Source of the DNA: an uncultured Bacteroidales bacterium
GTDB lineage: Bacteria > Bacteroidota > Bacteroidia > Bacteroidales > UBA4417
Assembly (NCBI GenBank): GCA_903913645.1
Contig: CAIWMA010000231.1
Span: 1-60,390, forward strand
Length of the DNA stretch: 60,390 nucleotides
Direction of reading: 5' to 3'
Shown here: positions 9,148-19,824 of the stretch, piece by piece
How the letters are laid out: each line of letters starts with the position of its first letter
Position numbering within the stretch: the first letter of the stretch is position 1
Position numbers and translations under genes: made by a program
Notes under the pieces: generated by a model
The model's input: the letters and a program-made list of their open reading frames with translations, nothing else
Told to the model about the DNA's origin: nothing
The model's database searches: none

Positions 9148-10479
9148 ATGAGGTCAATTTGTCTTTATTTTCAGGTTCATCAGCCATTCCGTCTCAGGAC
9201 TTATCGGTTTTTCGATATAGGCGCCGATCATTATTATTATGATGATTATCAAAACAAACGTATAGCCAGGCGGGTTGCCAATGATTGTTATCTTCCGGCT
9301 AACGAAGTTTTGCTTGGGCTTATAAACGAGTTTGGCTCTGCCTTCAAGGTGACTTTCAGTATTAGCGGCTCGGCTTTGGAACAGTTTAAAAAATATTCTC
9401 CAGAGGTAATTGCCAGTTTTAAACGCCTTGCTAAAACCGGGAATGTCGAATTCCTGGCCGAAACTTATGCACATTCTTTGGCGGGATTAAATGATCCGGC
9501 TGAATTTAAAAGACAAGTTCAGGAACATGCAGCAACTATTAAAGAATTATTCGGTGTAACCCCGACTGCGTTTCGCAATACAGAGTTGGTTTATTCCAAC
9601 AGCATTGCAGGGCAGGTTCTTGATATGGGTTATAAAACAATGCTCACTGAAGGTGCTAAGCAATTGCTGGGGTGGAAAAGCCCTAATTATTTGTATTGTA
9701 GTGCACCACACCAACGATTAAAACTGCTCCTGCGTAATTATCAGCTTAGTGATGATATTACATTCCGGTTCTCGCAAAAGGATTGGAGTGAATGGCCTCT
9801 TACAGCTGAAAAGTATGTATCATGGCTCAATAATGTAGATCCAAAGCAGGAAATTGTTAACCTGTTTATGGATTATGAAACTTTTGGCGAACACCAGAAA
9901 GCCGAATCCGGAATTTTCGGATTCCTCAGAGCGTTCCCTGAACAAGTTTTAAAAACGCGTAAATGGATATTCAGCACACCAAGTGAGTTATCGGAAGACC
10001 TGCAACCAGTTGCCGGTATCGATTGCCCGCATGCTATCTCCTGGGCTGATGAAGAACGCGATCTGACTGCATGGCTTGGCAATGATCTTCAGGATGAGGC
10101 TTTTTCAAGTCTCTATAAAGTATCGGATATAATGCTTCATTGCACCGATGCTGACCTTAACCGTGACTGGAATTATTTACAGGCCAGCGACCATTTTTAT
10201 TACATGTGTACCAAATGGTTCAGCGACGGTGCAGTTCATCATTATTTTAATCCTTATGGTTCTCCTTATGAGGCATTTCTTAATTACATGAATGTGCTTT
10301 CAGATTTCCTGATCCGGGTAAGAGAATATGCTGAAAATGAGCCGATTCCTTTTAGCGCACAAGTAGTGAAAAAAGTAGTTTTACCTAAGGAAAAAGCTGC
10401 TTCTATACCGAAAATTCCTGTTAAAAAGGAATCCAAAACAAAGACTTCTGTTGCTGCAAAGCCGCCTAAAAAAGCTTGA
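9148..10479 (+). CDS. GH57 family glycoside hydrolase (alpha-amylase / 4-alpha-glucanotransferase type)
   Basis: A predicted cytoplasmic GH57 enzyme acting on alpha-glucans. GH57 motifs are visible in order: FQVHQPFRLR (motif 1), NVEFLAETYAHS, RNTELV with the likely nucleophile Glu, and FMDYETFGEH with the likely acid/base Asp. It has no signal peptide. The last ~30 residues are Lys/Pro/Ala-rich (KIPVKKESKTKTSVAAKPPKKA), a basic tail outside the catalytic fold. It is the third gene of the glycogen operon. Whether it is a hydrolase or a transferase is not decidable here. Confidence 0.88.
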   Translation: MRSICLYFQVHQPFRLRTYRFFDIGADHYYYDDYQNKRIARRVANDCYLPANEVLLGLINEFGSAFKVTFSISGSALEQFKKYSPEVIASFKRLAKTGNVEFLAETYAHSLAGLNDPAEFKRQVQEHAATIKELFGVTPTAFRNTELVYSNSIAGQVLDMGYKTMLTEGAKQLLGWKSPNYLYCSAPHQRLKLLLRNYQLSDDITFRFSQKDWSEWPLTAEKYVSWLNNVDPKQEIVNLFMDYETFGEHQKAESGIFGFLRAFPEQVLKTRKWIFSTPSELSEDLQPVAGIDCPHAISWADEERDLTAWLGNDLQDEAFSSLYKVSDIMLHCTDADLNRDWNYLQASDHFYYMCTKWFSDGAVHHYFNPYGSPYEAFLNYMNVLSDFLIRVREYAENEPIPFSAQVVKKVVLPKEKAASIPKIPVKKESKTKTSVAAKPPKKA

Positions 10480-10570
10480 AGCAAACCGCTTAAGTGATAA
10501 AAACAGGAGAATGTTATTCACATTTTTGACCAAAAGTGAACAACTTAAAAGTCGTTTAATTTAAAATTCG

Positions 10571-10578
10571 TACTTTTG
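10571..10578 (+). promoter_or_regulatory. -7 element upstream of synthase/phosphorylase fusion
   Basis: TACTTTTG matches TAnnTTTG, 98 bases before the ATG. The 197-base gap after the GH57 gene suggests the fusion gene has its own promoter as well as possible read-through. No matching -33 element was found. Confidence 0.45.
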
Positions 10579-10676
10579 CACACCGCTGAATCAGGTTTTT
10601 TACCTGTCAGAGGTATGATTTTTGTGCAATTTATCTGATATTTCTGCACTGAATTACCTGAATCTGAGTCTGATCT

Positions 10677-13600
10677 ATGAGTGAGAAAAAAATACTGAAA
10701 CCCGATTATCTGTTTGAGGTAAGTTGGGAAGTTTGCAACAAAGTTGGAGGAATTTACACGGTTGTAGCCACCAAGGCTCCCGGGATACAGCAGGAATACG
10801 GTAACAATTACATACTTATCGGTCCTGACGTTTGGAAAGAAACCAGCCAGAATCCGGAATTTACTGAGGATAAGTCGATATTGAGAGTTTGGCGCGAACG
10901 AGCCGAAAACGAAGGCTTGCGTATAAAAATCGGCAGATGGAATATTAAAGGACGGCCTGTAGTTATACTTGTGGATTTTACCCAGTATATTCCTTCAAAA
11001 GACAAAATCCTGGCCGAATTCTGGGAAAAATACAAACTGGATAGTATTACCGGATCATGGGACTATTTTGAGCCGGCACTTTTTGGTTATGCAGCCGGAA
11101 AAGTAATTGAAAGTTTTTATGAATTCAGTTTAACCGCACAGGATAAAATCGTTGCCCAGTTTCATGAATGGATGACAGGCGGAGGTATACTTTACCTCAA
11201 TGACCGTGTACCACAGATTGGAACTGTATTTACAACTCATGCAACTGTAGTTGGAAGATGTATTTCGGGGAATAACCTTCCCTTATATAGCCGCTTCGAT
11301 GATTACCATGGCGATGCTATGGCGCACCGTTTCCAGGTTATGGCAAAACATTCACTGGAATACATTGCAGCAATTGAGAGTGATGCCTTTACAACGGTAA
11401 GCAAACTTACTTCCAATGAATGCAGGCAGTTTCTGGGCCGTGAGCCGGATATGATTACTCCAAACGGATTTGATGATTCCCTGTTCCTTGATGAAGATTC
11501 CCTTGCTTCAAAAAGAATAATAGCTCGTGAGAAACTACTAGCCGTAGCCCAGGCAGTTACAGGTAAGCCCCTTCCTACTGATACGCTTTTCCTTTTGAAT
11601 AGTGGAAGATATGAGTTCAGGAATAAAGGGATTGATCTTTTTCTCGATGCCTTGGCTAATCTGAATAATAATGATAAACTCACTTATCCGGTAGTTGCTT
11701 TTATCACCATTCCTGCTCACCATTCAGGACCTGTGCAGGGCCTGGCCGAAAAAATTGAATCAGGAAATTATGAAAGTGCTGAGGATAAACATTATCTTAC
11801 TCATGGACTTTTTGAGCCTGATTACGATCCTATTTTAAAAAGGCTGAAGGAAAACAGTCTTTTCAATACTTTACAGGACCAGGTAAAAGTAATATTTGTG
11901 CCGAGTTACCTCAATGGAAACGATGGTATTTTTAATCTGAGTTATTACGATCTGTTACCAGGTTTCGACTTGTCTGTATTCCCTTCCTATTATGAGCCTT
12001 GGGGATATACACCTCTCGAAAGCCTAGTTTTTGGTGTTCCTACTGTTACTACCACATTGGCTGGTTTCGGATTATGGGTAAGGAGCATTACCAAAGACAG
12101 TGGTATAACAGTGATCGATCGAAACGACGATAACAACGAGATGGTTGTTAATTCTATAGTTTCGGTTATACTGTCGTTTGAAAAAATGTCGGAAATCAGG
12201 CGTGCGGAACTTTCGGCATCAGCAATCGCTATTGCTCATACAGCATTGTGGAGCAATTTACTCAAATACTATAAACAAGCTTATTCTATTGCTCTCGAGA
12301 AGGTTTCTGACCGTTCCGACTTATTCCGCGACAAGCGGCAGGCCGAGACTGTAATCAGTGTAAATGGCAAAAAACCTTCTTCGCCCGAATGGCGTAAAGT
12401 ACGTGTTCGTCATATGTTTCCCGAGGCACTGACTGGTTTGTTAAAACTTAGCCGAAACTTATATTGGTGCTGGAATAGTGAAGCTACTGATTTGTTCCGG
12501 TTGATAGACCCCAATCGGTGGGAAAATACTGAGCATAATCCAATTGCTTTGCTCGAATCGCTTACTTTCAGCCAATTGCAGGCACTTGAGAAAAATGAGG
12601 ACTTCATGTCACGTCTCAAGGTAGTAATAGAACATTTCGATCAGTATATGGCAAAAAGTGCTGAAAAGAAAGGTCCAAAAATCGCATATTTCAGCATGGA
12701 ATTCGGCTTGCACGAAAGTGTTCAGATCTATTCAGGCGGTTTGGGAGTGCTGGCAGGTGATTATCTTAAAGAAGCTTCCGATTCAAATTCCGATATGATT
12801 GGTATAGGTTTATTATACCGTTACGGATATTTCAAGCAGACATTATCACCTTTCGGGGAACAGGTTCCTCAATATTTTCCTCAGAGATTTAACCATCTGC
12901 CTATAAAACCGGTTCGCTATCCTGACGGAGAATGGATCACAGTTGGCATTTCATTGCCCGGACGTGTTTTGTATGCCAAGGTATGGAAACTCGAAGTGGG
13001 TCGCATTCCTCTTTATTTGCTGGATGCCGATATTGAAGAAAATTCTGAAAACGACAGGTTTGTAACGCACCAATTATACGGCGGCGATCTTGAAGTCCGT
13101 TTTAAACAGGAATTGTTGCTTGGTGTAGGCGGTATTCGTATGATAGAAGCTATAGGTATTGAACCCGACCTTTATCACTGCAATGAAGGCCATGCCGCAT
13201 TCATTGGTATTGAACGTTTACGCGAATATGTACAAAATCACCAATTGTCATTCCTACAGGCAATTGAGCTTGTAAGAGCTTCAACTTTATTTACTACCCA
13301 TACTCCGGTTCCAGCAGGTCACGATGCATTTACGGAAGATCTGTTACGTACATATATCCCACATTATGCAATTCGCCTGAATATATCATGGAATACTTTC
13401 ATGAACCTTGGGCGATATTACGAAAACCACAACGATCAGAAATTCTCAATGAGCGTATTGGCAGCAAAACTTTCGCAGGAAATGAACGGCGTGAGCCGCA
13501 TTCATGGGCAGGTAAGCCGGCAGATGTTCAAGGATATGTATAACGGATTTTATGAAAATGAAATTCATATCGGATATGTGACAAATGGTGTACATCTTCC

Positions 13601-14918
13601 AACCTGGACAAATGCCAAATGGAAGAAACTTTATCTTCAGGAATTCGGACCTGCATATCTCCAGGATCAGTCGAATCCGGAATACTGGAAAAAGATACAC
13701 AACGTACCCGACGAACGGATCTGGCAGATCAGGCAGGACCTGAGAGGCGAATTGGTTAGTTATATCAAAAAACATCTGAAGGATTCGATGGGTACAAGTT
13801 CGGAAAAGCCGAAGCAACTCATCCAGATAATGGAGTCGCTTGATGGTAATGCACTCACCATTGGCTTTGCCCGTAGGTTCGCAACCTATAAACGTGCTCA
13901 CCTGTTGTTTTCCAATATCGAACGGCTGGCACAAATATTAGGTAACGAAAAATTACCTGTGCAGTTTGTTTTTGCTGGAAAAGCTCATCCTGCCGATAAA
14001 GCGGGTGCCGACCTCATAAAACGAATTGTTGAAGTGTCGCGTATGCCACAGTTTGTAAGCAAAATCATCTTCCTTGAGAATTATAATATGGCTATGGCAA
14101 GGAAACTTGTTCAGGGTGTTGATATCTGGCTGAATACGCCGACCCGTCCGCTGGAAGCCAGTGGAACCAGTGGCGAAAAAGCTGTGATGAATGGCGTGGT
14201 AAATTTCAGTGTACTCGATGGATGGTGGGCCGAAGGCTACCGCGAAGATGCAGGCTGGGCGCTGAAAGAAGAACGCACATACGAAAATCAGCAGTTTCAG
14301 GATGAACTCGATGCCGAAACCATCTACAATATCCTTGAAGATGAAATAATTCCTGCATTCTACGATCGTGATAACGATGAGGTTCCACATTCATGGGTTA
14401 AGTATGTGAAAAATACCATTTCAGGTATTGCACCTCATTTTACCATGAAACGTCAGCTTGACGATTATTACGCGAGGTACTATCATAAACTTGCTACCCG
14501 CTCGGCTCTGCTTAAAGATGATGACAATGCCGCAATGCGCAGCCTGGCATCGTGGAAGTTCAGGATGATACGCAACTGGGATGGAATTCAGGTGGTTGAT
14601 GTGATATTACCAAATCCAACCAACGAAGTACTGAATCTTGGCGACCTTTTTGTAGCTGAACTTGTTCTCAATTTGGGTGATATCGCTCCCGATGATATTA
14701 TGATCGAGATGATATTAGGTCAGAAAGTTAATGATAATATGGTTGAACCTCAATCTATTTTCGAATTGCATCTGACTAAAGTTGACGGGAACCTGGCACA
14801 TTTCATCATCGAGGTTGAAACGCCACTAGCGGGAGTTTTCGATTTTGCTTTCCGTATCACACCGAAAAATTCACTGCTTCCTCACCGTATGGACTTTAAT
14901 TTGGTGAAGTGGGCATAA
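10677..14918 (+). CDS. Fused glycogen synthase (GT3) and alpha-glucan phosphorylase (GT35)
   Basis: One continuous 1413-residue frame joins two enzymes that normally work in opposite directions. Residues about 1-560 are a GT3 (eukaryotic-type) glycogen synthase: LFEVSWEVCNKVGGIYTVV at the start and YYEPWGYTPLESLVFGVPTV in the C-terminal Rossmann domain. Residues about 575-1413 are the short bacterial/archaeal alpha-glucan phosphorylase: a DUF3417-like entry (LSRNLYWCWNSEATDLF), then GLGVLAGDYLKEASD, HCNEGHAAF and the PLP site RPLEASGTSGEKAVMNG with Lys1168. Both halves keep their key motifs and no stop or Met-rich junction separates them. It probably builds glycogen from a nucleotide sugar and releases glucose-1-phosphate. 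It follows three other glycogen genes. Confidence 0.93.
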   Translation: MSEKKILKPDYLFEVSWEVCNKVGGIYTVVATKAPGIQQEYGNNYILIGPDVWKETSQNPEFTEDKSILRVWRERAENEGLRIKIGRWNIKGRPVVILVDFTQYIPSKDKILAEFWEKYKLDSITGSWDYFEPALFGYAAGKVIESFYEFSLTAQDKIVAQFHEWMTGGGILYLNDRVPQIGTVFTTHATVVGRCISGNNLPLYSRFDDYHGDAMAHRFQVMAKHSLEYIAAIESDAFTTVSKLTSNECRQFLGREPDMITPNGFDDSLFLDEDSLASKRIIAREKLLAVAQAVTGKPLPTDTLFLLNSGRYEFRNKGIDLFLDALANLNNNDKLTYPVVAFITIPAHHSGPVQGLAEKIESGNYESAEDKHYLTHGLFEPDYDPILKRLKENSLFNTLQDQVKVIFVPSYLNGNDGIFNLSYYDLLPGFDLSVFPSYYEPWGYTPLESLVFGVPTVTTTLAGFGLWVRSITKDSGITVIDRNDDNNEMVVNSIVSVILSFEKMSEIRRAELSASAIAIAHTALWSNLLKYYKQAYSIALEKVSDRSDLFRDKRQAETVISVNGKKPSSPEWRKVRVRHMFPEALTGLLKLSRNLYWCWNSEATDLFRLIDPNRWENTEHNPIALLESLTFSQLQALEKNEDFMSRLKVVIEHFDQYMAKSAEKKGPKIAYFSMEFGLHESVQIYSGGLGVLAGDYLKEASDSNSDMIGIGLLYRYGYFKQTLSPFGEQVPQYFPQRFNHLPIKPVRYPDGEWITVGISLPGRVLYAKVWKLEVGRIPLYLLDADIEENSENDRFVTHQLYGGDLEVRFKQELLLGVGGIRMIEAIGIEPDLYHCNEGHAAFIGIERLREYVQNHQLSFLQAIELVRASTLFTTHTPVPAGHDAFTEDLLRTYIPHYAIRLNISWNTFMNLGRYYENHNDQKFSMSVLAAKLSQEMNGVSRIHGQVSRQMFKDMYNGFYENEIHIGYVTNGVHLPTWTNAKWKKLYLQEFGPAYLQDQSNPEYWKKIHNVPDERIWQIRQDLRGELVSYIKKHLKDSMGTSSEKPKQLIQIMESLDGNALTIGFARRFATYKRAHLLFSNIERLAQILGNEKLPVQFVFAGKAHPADKAGADLIKRIVEVSRMPQFVSKIIFLENYNMAMARKLVQGVDIWLNTPTRPLEASGTSGEKAVMNGVVNFSVLDGWWAEGYREDAGWALKEERTYENQQFQDELDAETIYNILEDEIIPAFYDRDNDEVPHSWVKYVKNTISGIAPHFTMKRQLDDYYARYYHKLATRSALLKDDDNAAMRSLASWKFRMIRNWDGIQVVDVILPNPTNEVLNLGDLFVAELVLNLGDIAPDDIMIEMILGQKVNDNMVEPQSIFELHLTKVDGNLAHFIIEVETPLAGVFDFAFRITPKNSLLPHRMDFNLVKWA

Positions 14919-14922
14919 GTTT

Positions 14923-14954
14923 GAGACAAAGAGAGACTTAGAGATACGGAGAAT
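14923..14954 (+). repeat. Degenerate 8-bp purine-rich tandem array, 4 units
   Basis: Four 8-base units of the form NRGAGAYN begin four bases after the stop codon of the synthase/phosphorylase gene, on its sense strand. The consensus is close to that of the 1622-1685 array as read on its own gene's sense strand. Confidence 0.6.
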
Positions 14955-14976
14955 GTTGGATTGGGAAAGATATCTT

Positions 14977-15004
14977 CCCTAAATCCTAATCCCTAAAACC
15001 TAAC
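14977..15004 (+). repeat. 7-bp tandem array YCCTAAN, 4 units
   Basis: Four consecutive 7-base units read CCCTAAA, TCCTAAT, CCCTAAA and ACCTAAC. It lies between the phosphorylase-fusion gene and fabG, 22 bases after the purine-rich 8-bp array. The motif resembles a plant-type telomere repeat by chance; here it is an internal short tandem array. Confidence 0.6.
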
Positions 15005-15047
15005 TCCTTTCTTCCATTTATTAACGAATTACTAATAAATCCCAAAT

Positions 15048-15794
15048 ATGAAACTACTCGAAGGAAAAGTAGCCTTGATAACCGGAGCTTCCCGTGGAAT
15101 TGGCAAAGCTATAGCAATTGCGTTTGCACAACAAGGTGCTTCGGTTGCATTTACTGATATGCGCCGCGATGAGATAATGGAAGCTACAGAACTTGAAATA
15201 CAAGCTTTTGGCGTTAAAGCTATAGGCTATGCTTCCGATGCCAGCTCTTTTGAAGACAGCGAACGTGTTGTTGATGAAATAGCAAAAGAATTTGGTCGAG
15301 TTGATGTTCTTGTAAACAATGCCGGTATTACCCGCGACAACCTCCTGATGCGAATGACTGAAGCTGACTGGGACCTTGTAATAAAGGTTAACCTGAAATC
15401 CGTATTCAACCTCACCAAAGCTGTTCAGAAATATATGCTCAAACAGCGTTCCGGCTCAATTGTAAATATGAGCTCGGTTGTTGGTGTCAGTGGAAATGGC
15501 GGACAATCAAATTATTCAGCTTCAAAAGCCGGATTAATTGGATTCACCAAATCAATTGCGCAGGAACTTGGATCAAGAAATATCCGTTGCAACGCTATTG
15601 CTCCGGGTTACATAGAAACTGAAATGACAGCCAAGCTCTCCGAAGAAGTGCGTACCCAATGGGCAGCGCAAATTCCTCTTCGCCGTGGCGGAAAACCCGA
15701 AGATGTAGCACAGGCATGTGTTTTCTTTGCGTCCGACCTTTCTGCTTATGTAACCGGCCAGGTGCTGAGCGTTTGCGGTGGAATGAATACCTAG
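15048..15794 (+). CDS. fabG: 3-oxoacyl-ACP reductase FabG
   Basis: This NADPH-dependent short-chain dehydrogenase reduces 3-oxoacyl-ACP in fatty-acid synthesis. The 248 residues include TGASRGIGKAIA (cofactor loop), NNAGITRDNLLMRM (strongly FabG-like), the catalytic Ser in NMSSVVG, YSASK (Tyr and Lys), and the C-terminal CGGMNT ending typical of FabG. The gene is flanked by tandem arrays upstream and a strong terminator downstream and is probably monocistronic. Confidence 0.93.
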   Translation: MKLLEGKVALITGASRGIGKAIAIAFAQQGASVAFTDMRRDEIMEATELEIQAFGVKAIGYASDASSFEDSERVVDEIAKEFGRVDVLVNNAGITRDNLLMRMTEADWDLVIKVNLKSVFNLTKAVQKYMLKQRSGSIVNMSSVVGVSGNGGQSNYSASKAGLIGFTKSIAQELGSRNIRCNAIAPGYIETEMTAKLSEEVRTQWAAQIPLRRGGKPEDVAQACVFFASDLSAYVTGQVLSVCGGMNT

Positions 15795-15815
15795 AGTAAT
15801 TCAATTTTAAATATT

Positions 15816-15853
15816 AAAAGCGGATTTCCCCGATTGGGAAATCCGCTTTTTTT
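15816..15853 (+). terminator. Intrinsic terminator of fabG
   Basis: A perfect 15-bp stem (AAAAGCGGATTTCCC / GGGAAATCCGCTTTT) with a 5-base CGATT loop ends in a run of seven T, 21 bases after the fabG stop. It is the strongest terminator in the window. Confidence 0.92.
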
Positions 15854-16286
15854 CTGTTCAATTTTTAATTACCTGAAAATCATGAATGTCGAGAGTTCAG
15901 GAACAATTCAATCTTGATATCGGAAGTCACTTGAGCATTGAACCATTCATCTGTTAACTCGGAATGAATATGAAGCTTAATCATTTTAGTGATATTCAAA
16001 TGGTGCTATTTAGCAATCTTTTTCACTTTATAATAATATTTTCAACAAAATAGTTGAATTTAAGTACTGATTTTCCGTAATTATATATTTTGCAGCCTGG
16101 TAAACATAATTAAGATATTAGTTGTTAATAAATTTTAAATCCTTTGTTGTGTATTCCTTGTACGATTCGTTTTTAGCTGGATTTTCTTTTTTTTTTACAT
16201 TGCTTTAGCGTAAATATTATTATTACATACTACTTCTATTACTCGCACTTTTTTAACTGGATTATCAAAAAATTAAAATATAAACT
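15854..16286. other. Intergenic region without recognised gene
   Basis: About 430 bases between the fabG terminator and the CheB-CheR gene, AT-rich towards its right end. No full TAnnTTTG promoter with -33 element was found. A 34-codon minus-strand frame (15880-15984) was seen but not called. Confidence 0.6.
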
Positions 16287-19200
16287 ATGGCAAAAAAGGA
16301 GCTGAATATAGTGATTGCTGAGAATTTGGCTGAGCAGAATGAAAGTGCATTCACCCGAACCGAATTTCCTGTTGTTTGTATTGGAGCTTCAGCGGGAGGC
16401 CTGGAAGCATTGCAGGAATTTTTTCAGAATATGCCGCCTAATCCTGGGGCGGCTTTTGTAATCATACAACATCTTTCTCCTGATTATAAAAGTCTTATGG
16501 GTGAATTGCTTGCACGCCATACTCCTTTGAATATCCATCGTGTTATTGATGGAATGCCTGTTGAGAAAGATCATCTCTACCTCATACCACCCAGGAAAAA
16601 CATGACCATCTTTCATGGCAAGTTGCTCCTTTCTGATCAAAATCCAGGACGTTCGCTCAATTTGCCTATTGATATTTTTATGCGTTCACTGGCTAAGGAC
16701 CAGGAGAAAAATGCAATTGGAATTATACTTTCAGGGACTGGGAGTGATGGTACACTCGGCATTCGTGCCATTAAAGAATACGGTGGAATGACAATGGTGC
16801 AGGACGACCGGTCTGCCAAATTTGATGGTATGCCCCGTAGTTCCATTTCAACAGGAAAGGTGGATATTATTCGTTCCGCATCACAACTTCCATTAGAGCT
16901 GTTCAACTATATCAATCACCCGCTGATAAGCAAATCCGAAAAAATCGAGCAACAAATCAGTGAAGACGGAAATCAGCTTTCAAAAATGATTTCCATCCTT
17001 CGCGATGAAATGGGTGTTGATTTTTCATGCTACAAGGACAGCACGATAATCCGCCGGCTGGAGAAACGCATTAGTATCAACCGGTTCGCTAACATCGAAG
17101 ATTACGTGAATTTTCTTTCAGGCAACCAGCGTGAAGTTCATGTGCTTTTTAATGATCTTTTGATTGGTGTTACCCGGTTTTTCAGGGATGAAGATGCTTT
17201 CGAGAAAATTAAAAATGAAGTATTGCCGGTTATCCTGAAGCCTAATCTTACCGGGATTCCGCTTCGAATATGGTCGTCGGGTTGCTCTACCGGCGAAGAG
17301 CCATACTCCCTCGCGATGATGATCAAGGAATATCTGAATGAGAATTTTATAAACCGTGAGGTGAAGATATTTGCCACCGACATTGATTCCGATGCACTCG
17401 ACTTTGCAGGAAGCGGCACTTATCCTGAGAGCATAGTTTCGGATGTTTCCCAGGAAAGACTCAGCCGGTTTTTTACGCGTAAGGATGGTGGTTATCAAAT
17501 AACTGACAGCATAAGGAGTATGGTGATTTTTGCGAAACATAACATTTTGCGCGATCCTCCATTTTCAAAAATAGACCTGATTTCATGCCGGAATATGCTC
17601 ATTTATCTCAATGCCGATGTTCAGCAGAAAATACTTTCGATGTTTTACATGTCGTTAAAGGAAAACAGCTTTATGTTCCTCGGTAGCAGCGAGTCGATAG
17701 GTGGACTCTCGGATGGCTTTTTTACAATTGATAGTAAACATAAAATTTATAAACAGAAACCAGGTTTCCGGCCTGCCATGATGGAACCGTTCACGGTTTC
17801 TCCAATTCAGAATAAACGAAATGAATTGAAGAGCGTAGGGAGTTACCTAAGCAGGTCGAAAGTAAAAATTTCGCGCATTGATAGTATCTTCGACGAATTA
17901 CTGGGCGAATATGTTCCCCCTTCGGTGATTATCGATGATTCATACGAAATCATTCATACCATTCATAATGTAGGTGGTTTTATCTCCCTTCCTATAGGTC
18001 AGATCAGCCTCAATTTGCTGAAAATGCTCCCAAAGGAGCTTTCTGTACTCGTAAGTAGTTTGTTGCGTAAAGCTAGCAACAGCGACCAGATCGTAGTTTT
18101 CGAAAATATTCTTTTACCGAAGTTTCCTGAAAAAACAATTGACATTTCAGGCCGTAGGCTAACTGATAATAAAACAGGAGAACGGTATTTTATCATTTCT
18201 TTTCTCGAAAAGGATGCTTCTGTTAAAAAACCGAAAAGTAAAGCCCGCATTGGAAAACTCGAAGTTAATAATCAGTACCAGGATCGGATTGCTGAACTGG
18301 AACGAGAGTTGCAATTTAAAAGCGAAAGCCTACAGGCCACTGTCGAAGAGCTTGAAACTTCCAACGAAGAATTGCAATCATCAAATGAAGAATTGATTGC
18401 TTCGAACGAAGAACTGCAAAGTACAAATGAGGAACTTCAATCGGTAAATGAAGAATTATATACAGTAAATGCCGAACACCAGAATAAAATAGAAGAACTC
18501 ACCGAGTTGAATGCCGATATGGATAACCTGTTGAAAAACACTAAAATAGGAACTTTGTTTCTTGACAGGAGTTTGACAATTCGTAAAATTAATGATGTTG
18601 CAGCGAGGCTTACAAATATCCGGATTACCGATATTGGCCGGCCAATCCATCATATTTCGTTCGATAATCTGTACAGCGATTTCATGAATGATTTACAAAA
18701 TGTGCTGGAAACGCTTCAATCAAAAGAAACTGAAATCCATGATAAAAACAAAGATTCGTACCTGGTAAGGATTATCCCCTACCGCACTGCCGAATATGCT
18801 GTAGATGGTATCATTGTGACTTTTATTGATATCAACAGCCTTAAAAAGTCGGAGGAGCATATCAGCCAGTTAAATAACCGACTTGAGATGGCAATGAACC
18901 TGGGGGGGCTGTCGTGGTGGGAATGGGATTATTCAAAGAATATTCTTAAAACCGGCAGTCTGAAAGCAACCCTTCTTGGGTTTACTCCGGAAGAAATTGG
19001 TTCAGGTTATGAGGCGTGGTCCGCCCTTGTTCATCCTGATGATATCGGGTTAAAAACTAGTACTATGCTCGATCATTTGCAGGGGAAAACACCTATGTAT
19101 GAATGTGAATACCGTATCAGAACCAAAGCTGGTCGTTATCTTTGGTATATGGATCGGGGAGGAGTGGCACTGCGCGACAAGAATGGGAATCCTTCAAGCG

Positions 19201-19661
19201 TATCGGGTATTGTAATGGATATTACACATCACAAGGAGACTGACCTTGCATTGCAGGATAGCGAATTAAAATACAGCCGGTTGTTTGAAACTATGATTCA
19301 GGGAGTTGTTTATCAGAACGCTGACGGAATTATTTTAACAGCAAATCCTGCCGCTCAGCAAATATTGGGACTTACTCTGGATCAGATGCAGGGCCGGCAA
19401 TCTATTGACCCTGAATGGAAATCGATTCATACCGATGGATCGCAATTTCCTGGCATTGAACATCCGGCGATGGTGGCATTGCAAACAGGCAAGGAAGTTC
19501 ATGACGTAATAATGGGAGTTTATAATCCTATAAAAAAAATAAATACCTGGATAAGCATCAATGCGATCCCATTATTCAGAGATTCGGAGACAACCCCATA
19601 CCTTGTTTATTCAACATTTGAAGATATTTCAAGCAAAATAAAATCGTTGGCTCATATTTAG
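16287..19661 (+). CDS. CheB-CheR-PAS multidomain signalling protein
   Basis: A soluble fusion of chemotaxis-type methylesterase and methyltransferase with PAS sensors. The CheB domain (about 28-205) has the triad Ser35 (GASAGG), His62 (IIQHLSPDY) and Asp154 (SGTGSDG). The CheR domain (about 215-495) has the SAM loop [16 protein letters not shown] at about 329 and CRNMLIYL. Residues about 665-745 form a long coiled coil built from repeated SNEEL/TNEEL units. Three PAS regions follow (about 745-860, 870-990, 995-1120), the second with a PAC-like ending. It has no kinase domain and no receiver on CheB. There are no membrane segments and no chemotaxis genes nearby, so it is an orphan regulator, likely working with the hybrid kinase 163 bases downstream. 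Confidence 0.93.
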   Translation: MAKKELNIVIAENLAEQNESAFTRTEFPVVCIGASAGGLEALQEFFQNMPPNPGAAFVIIQHLSPDYKSLMGELLARHTPLNIHRVIDGMPVEKDHLYLIPPRKNMTIFHGKLLLSDQNPGRSLNLPIDIFMRSLAKDQEKNAIGIILSGTGSDGTLGIRAIKEYGGMTMVQDDRSAKFDGMPRSSISTGKVDIIRSASQLPLELFNYINHPLISKSEKIEQQISEDGNQLSKMISILRDEMGVDFSCYKDSTIIRRLEKRISINRFANIEDYVNFLSGNQREVHVLFNDLLIGVTRFFRDEDAFEKIKNEVLPVILKPNLTGIPLRIWSSGCSTGEEPYSLAMMIKEYLNENFINREVKIFATDIDSDALDFAGSGTYPESIVSDVSQERLSRFFTRKDGGYQITDSIRSMVIFAKHNILRDPPFSKIDLISCRNMLIYLNADVQQKILSMFYMSLKENSFMFLGSSESIGGLSDGFFTIDSKHKIYKQKPGFRPAMMEPFTVSPIQNKRNELKSVGSYLSRSKVKISRIDSIFDELLGEYVPPSVIIDDSYEIIHTIHNVGGFISLPIGQISLNLLKMLPKELSVLVSSLLRKASNSDQIVVFENILLPKFPEKTIDISGRRLTDNKTGERYFIISFLEKDASVKKPKSKARIGKLEVNNQYQDRIAELERELQFKSESLQATVEELETSNEELQSSNEELIASNEELQSTNEELQSVNEELYTVNAEHQNKIEELTELNADMDNLLKNTKIGTLFLDRSLTIRKINDVAARLTNIRITDIGRPIHHISFDNLYSDFMNDLQNVLETLQSKETEIHDKNKDSYLVRIIPYRTAEYAVDGIIVTFIDINSLKKSEEHISQLNNRLEMAMNLGGLSWWEWDYSKNILKTGSLKATLLGFTPEEIGSGYEAWSALVHPDDIGLKTSTMLDHLQGKTPMYECEYRIRTKAGRYLWYMDRGGVALRDKNGNPSSVSGIVMDITHHKETDLALQDSELKYSRLFETMIQGVVYQNADGIILTANPAAQQILGLTLDQMQGRQSIDPEWKSIHTDGSQFPGIEHPAMVALQTGKEVHDVIMGVYNPIKKINTWISINAIPLFRDSETTPYLVYSTFEDISSKIKSLAHI

Positions 19662-19824
19662 GAAACGCTCCAATGTGTATCAAAATTTTATGACAATTAT
19701 TTTATTTTTCACTGAAGAAGTGGTAGGAAACTAAAATGAAGTAAATATAAATTGCCCGTACCCGGCATCATAATGTATAAAATCAGTAGTTCTGCATCTT
19801 TTTTCACCTAGATAAATCGTTATT

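Noticed and set aside
14977..15004. Telomere-like CCCTAAA repeats as a chromosome end
   Set aside because: Only four imperfect units, internal, with bacterial genes on both sides.
15880..15984. 34-codon minus-strand frame after fabG
   Set aside because: Short, no promoter or ribosome site, no recognised sequence; expected by chance in AT-rich DNA.
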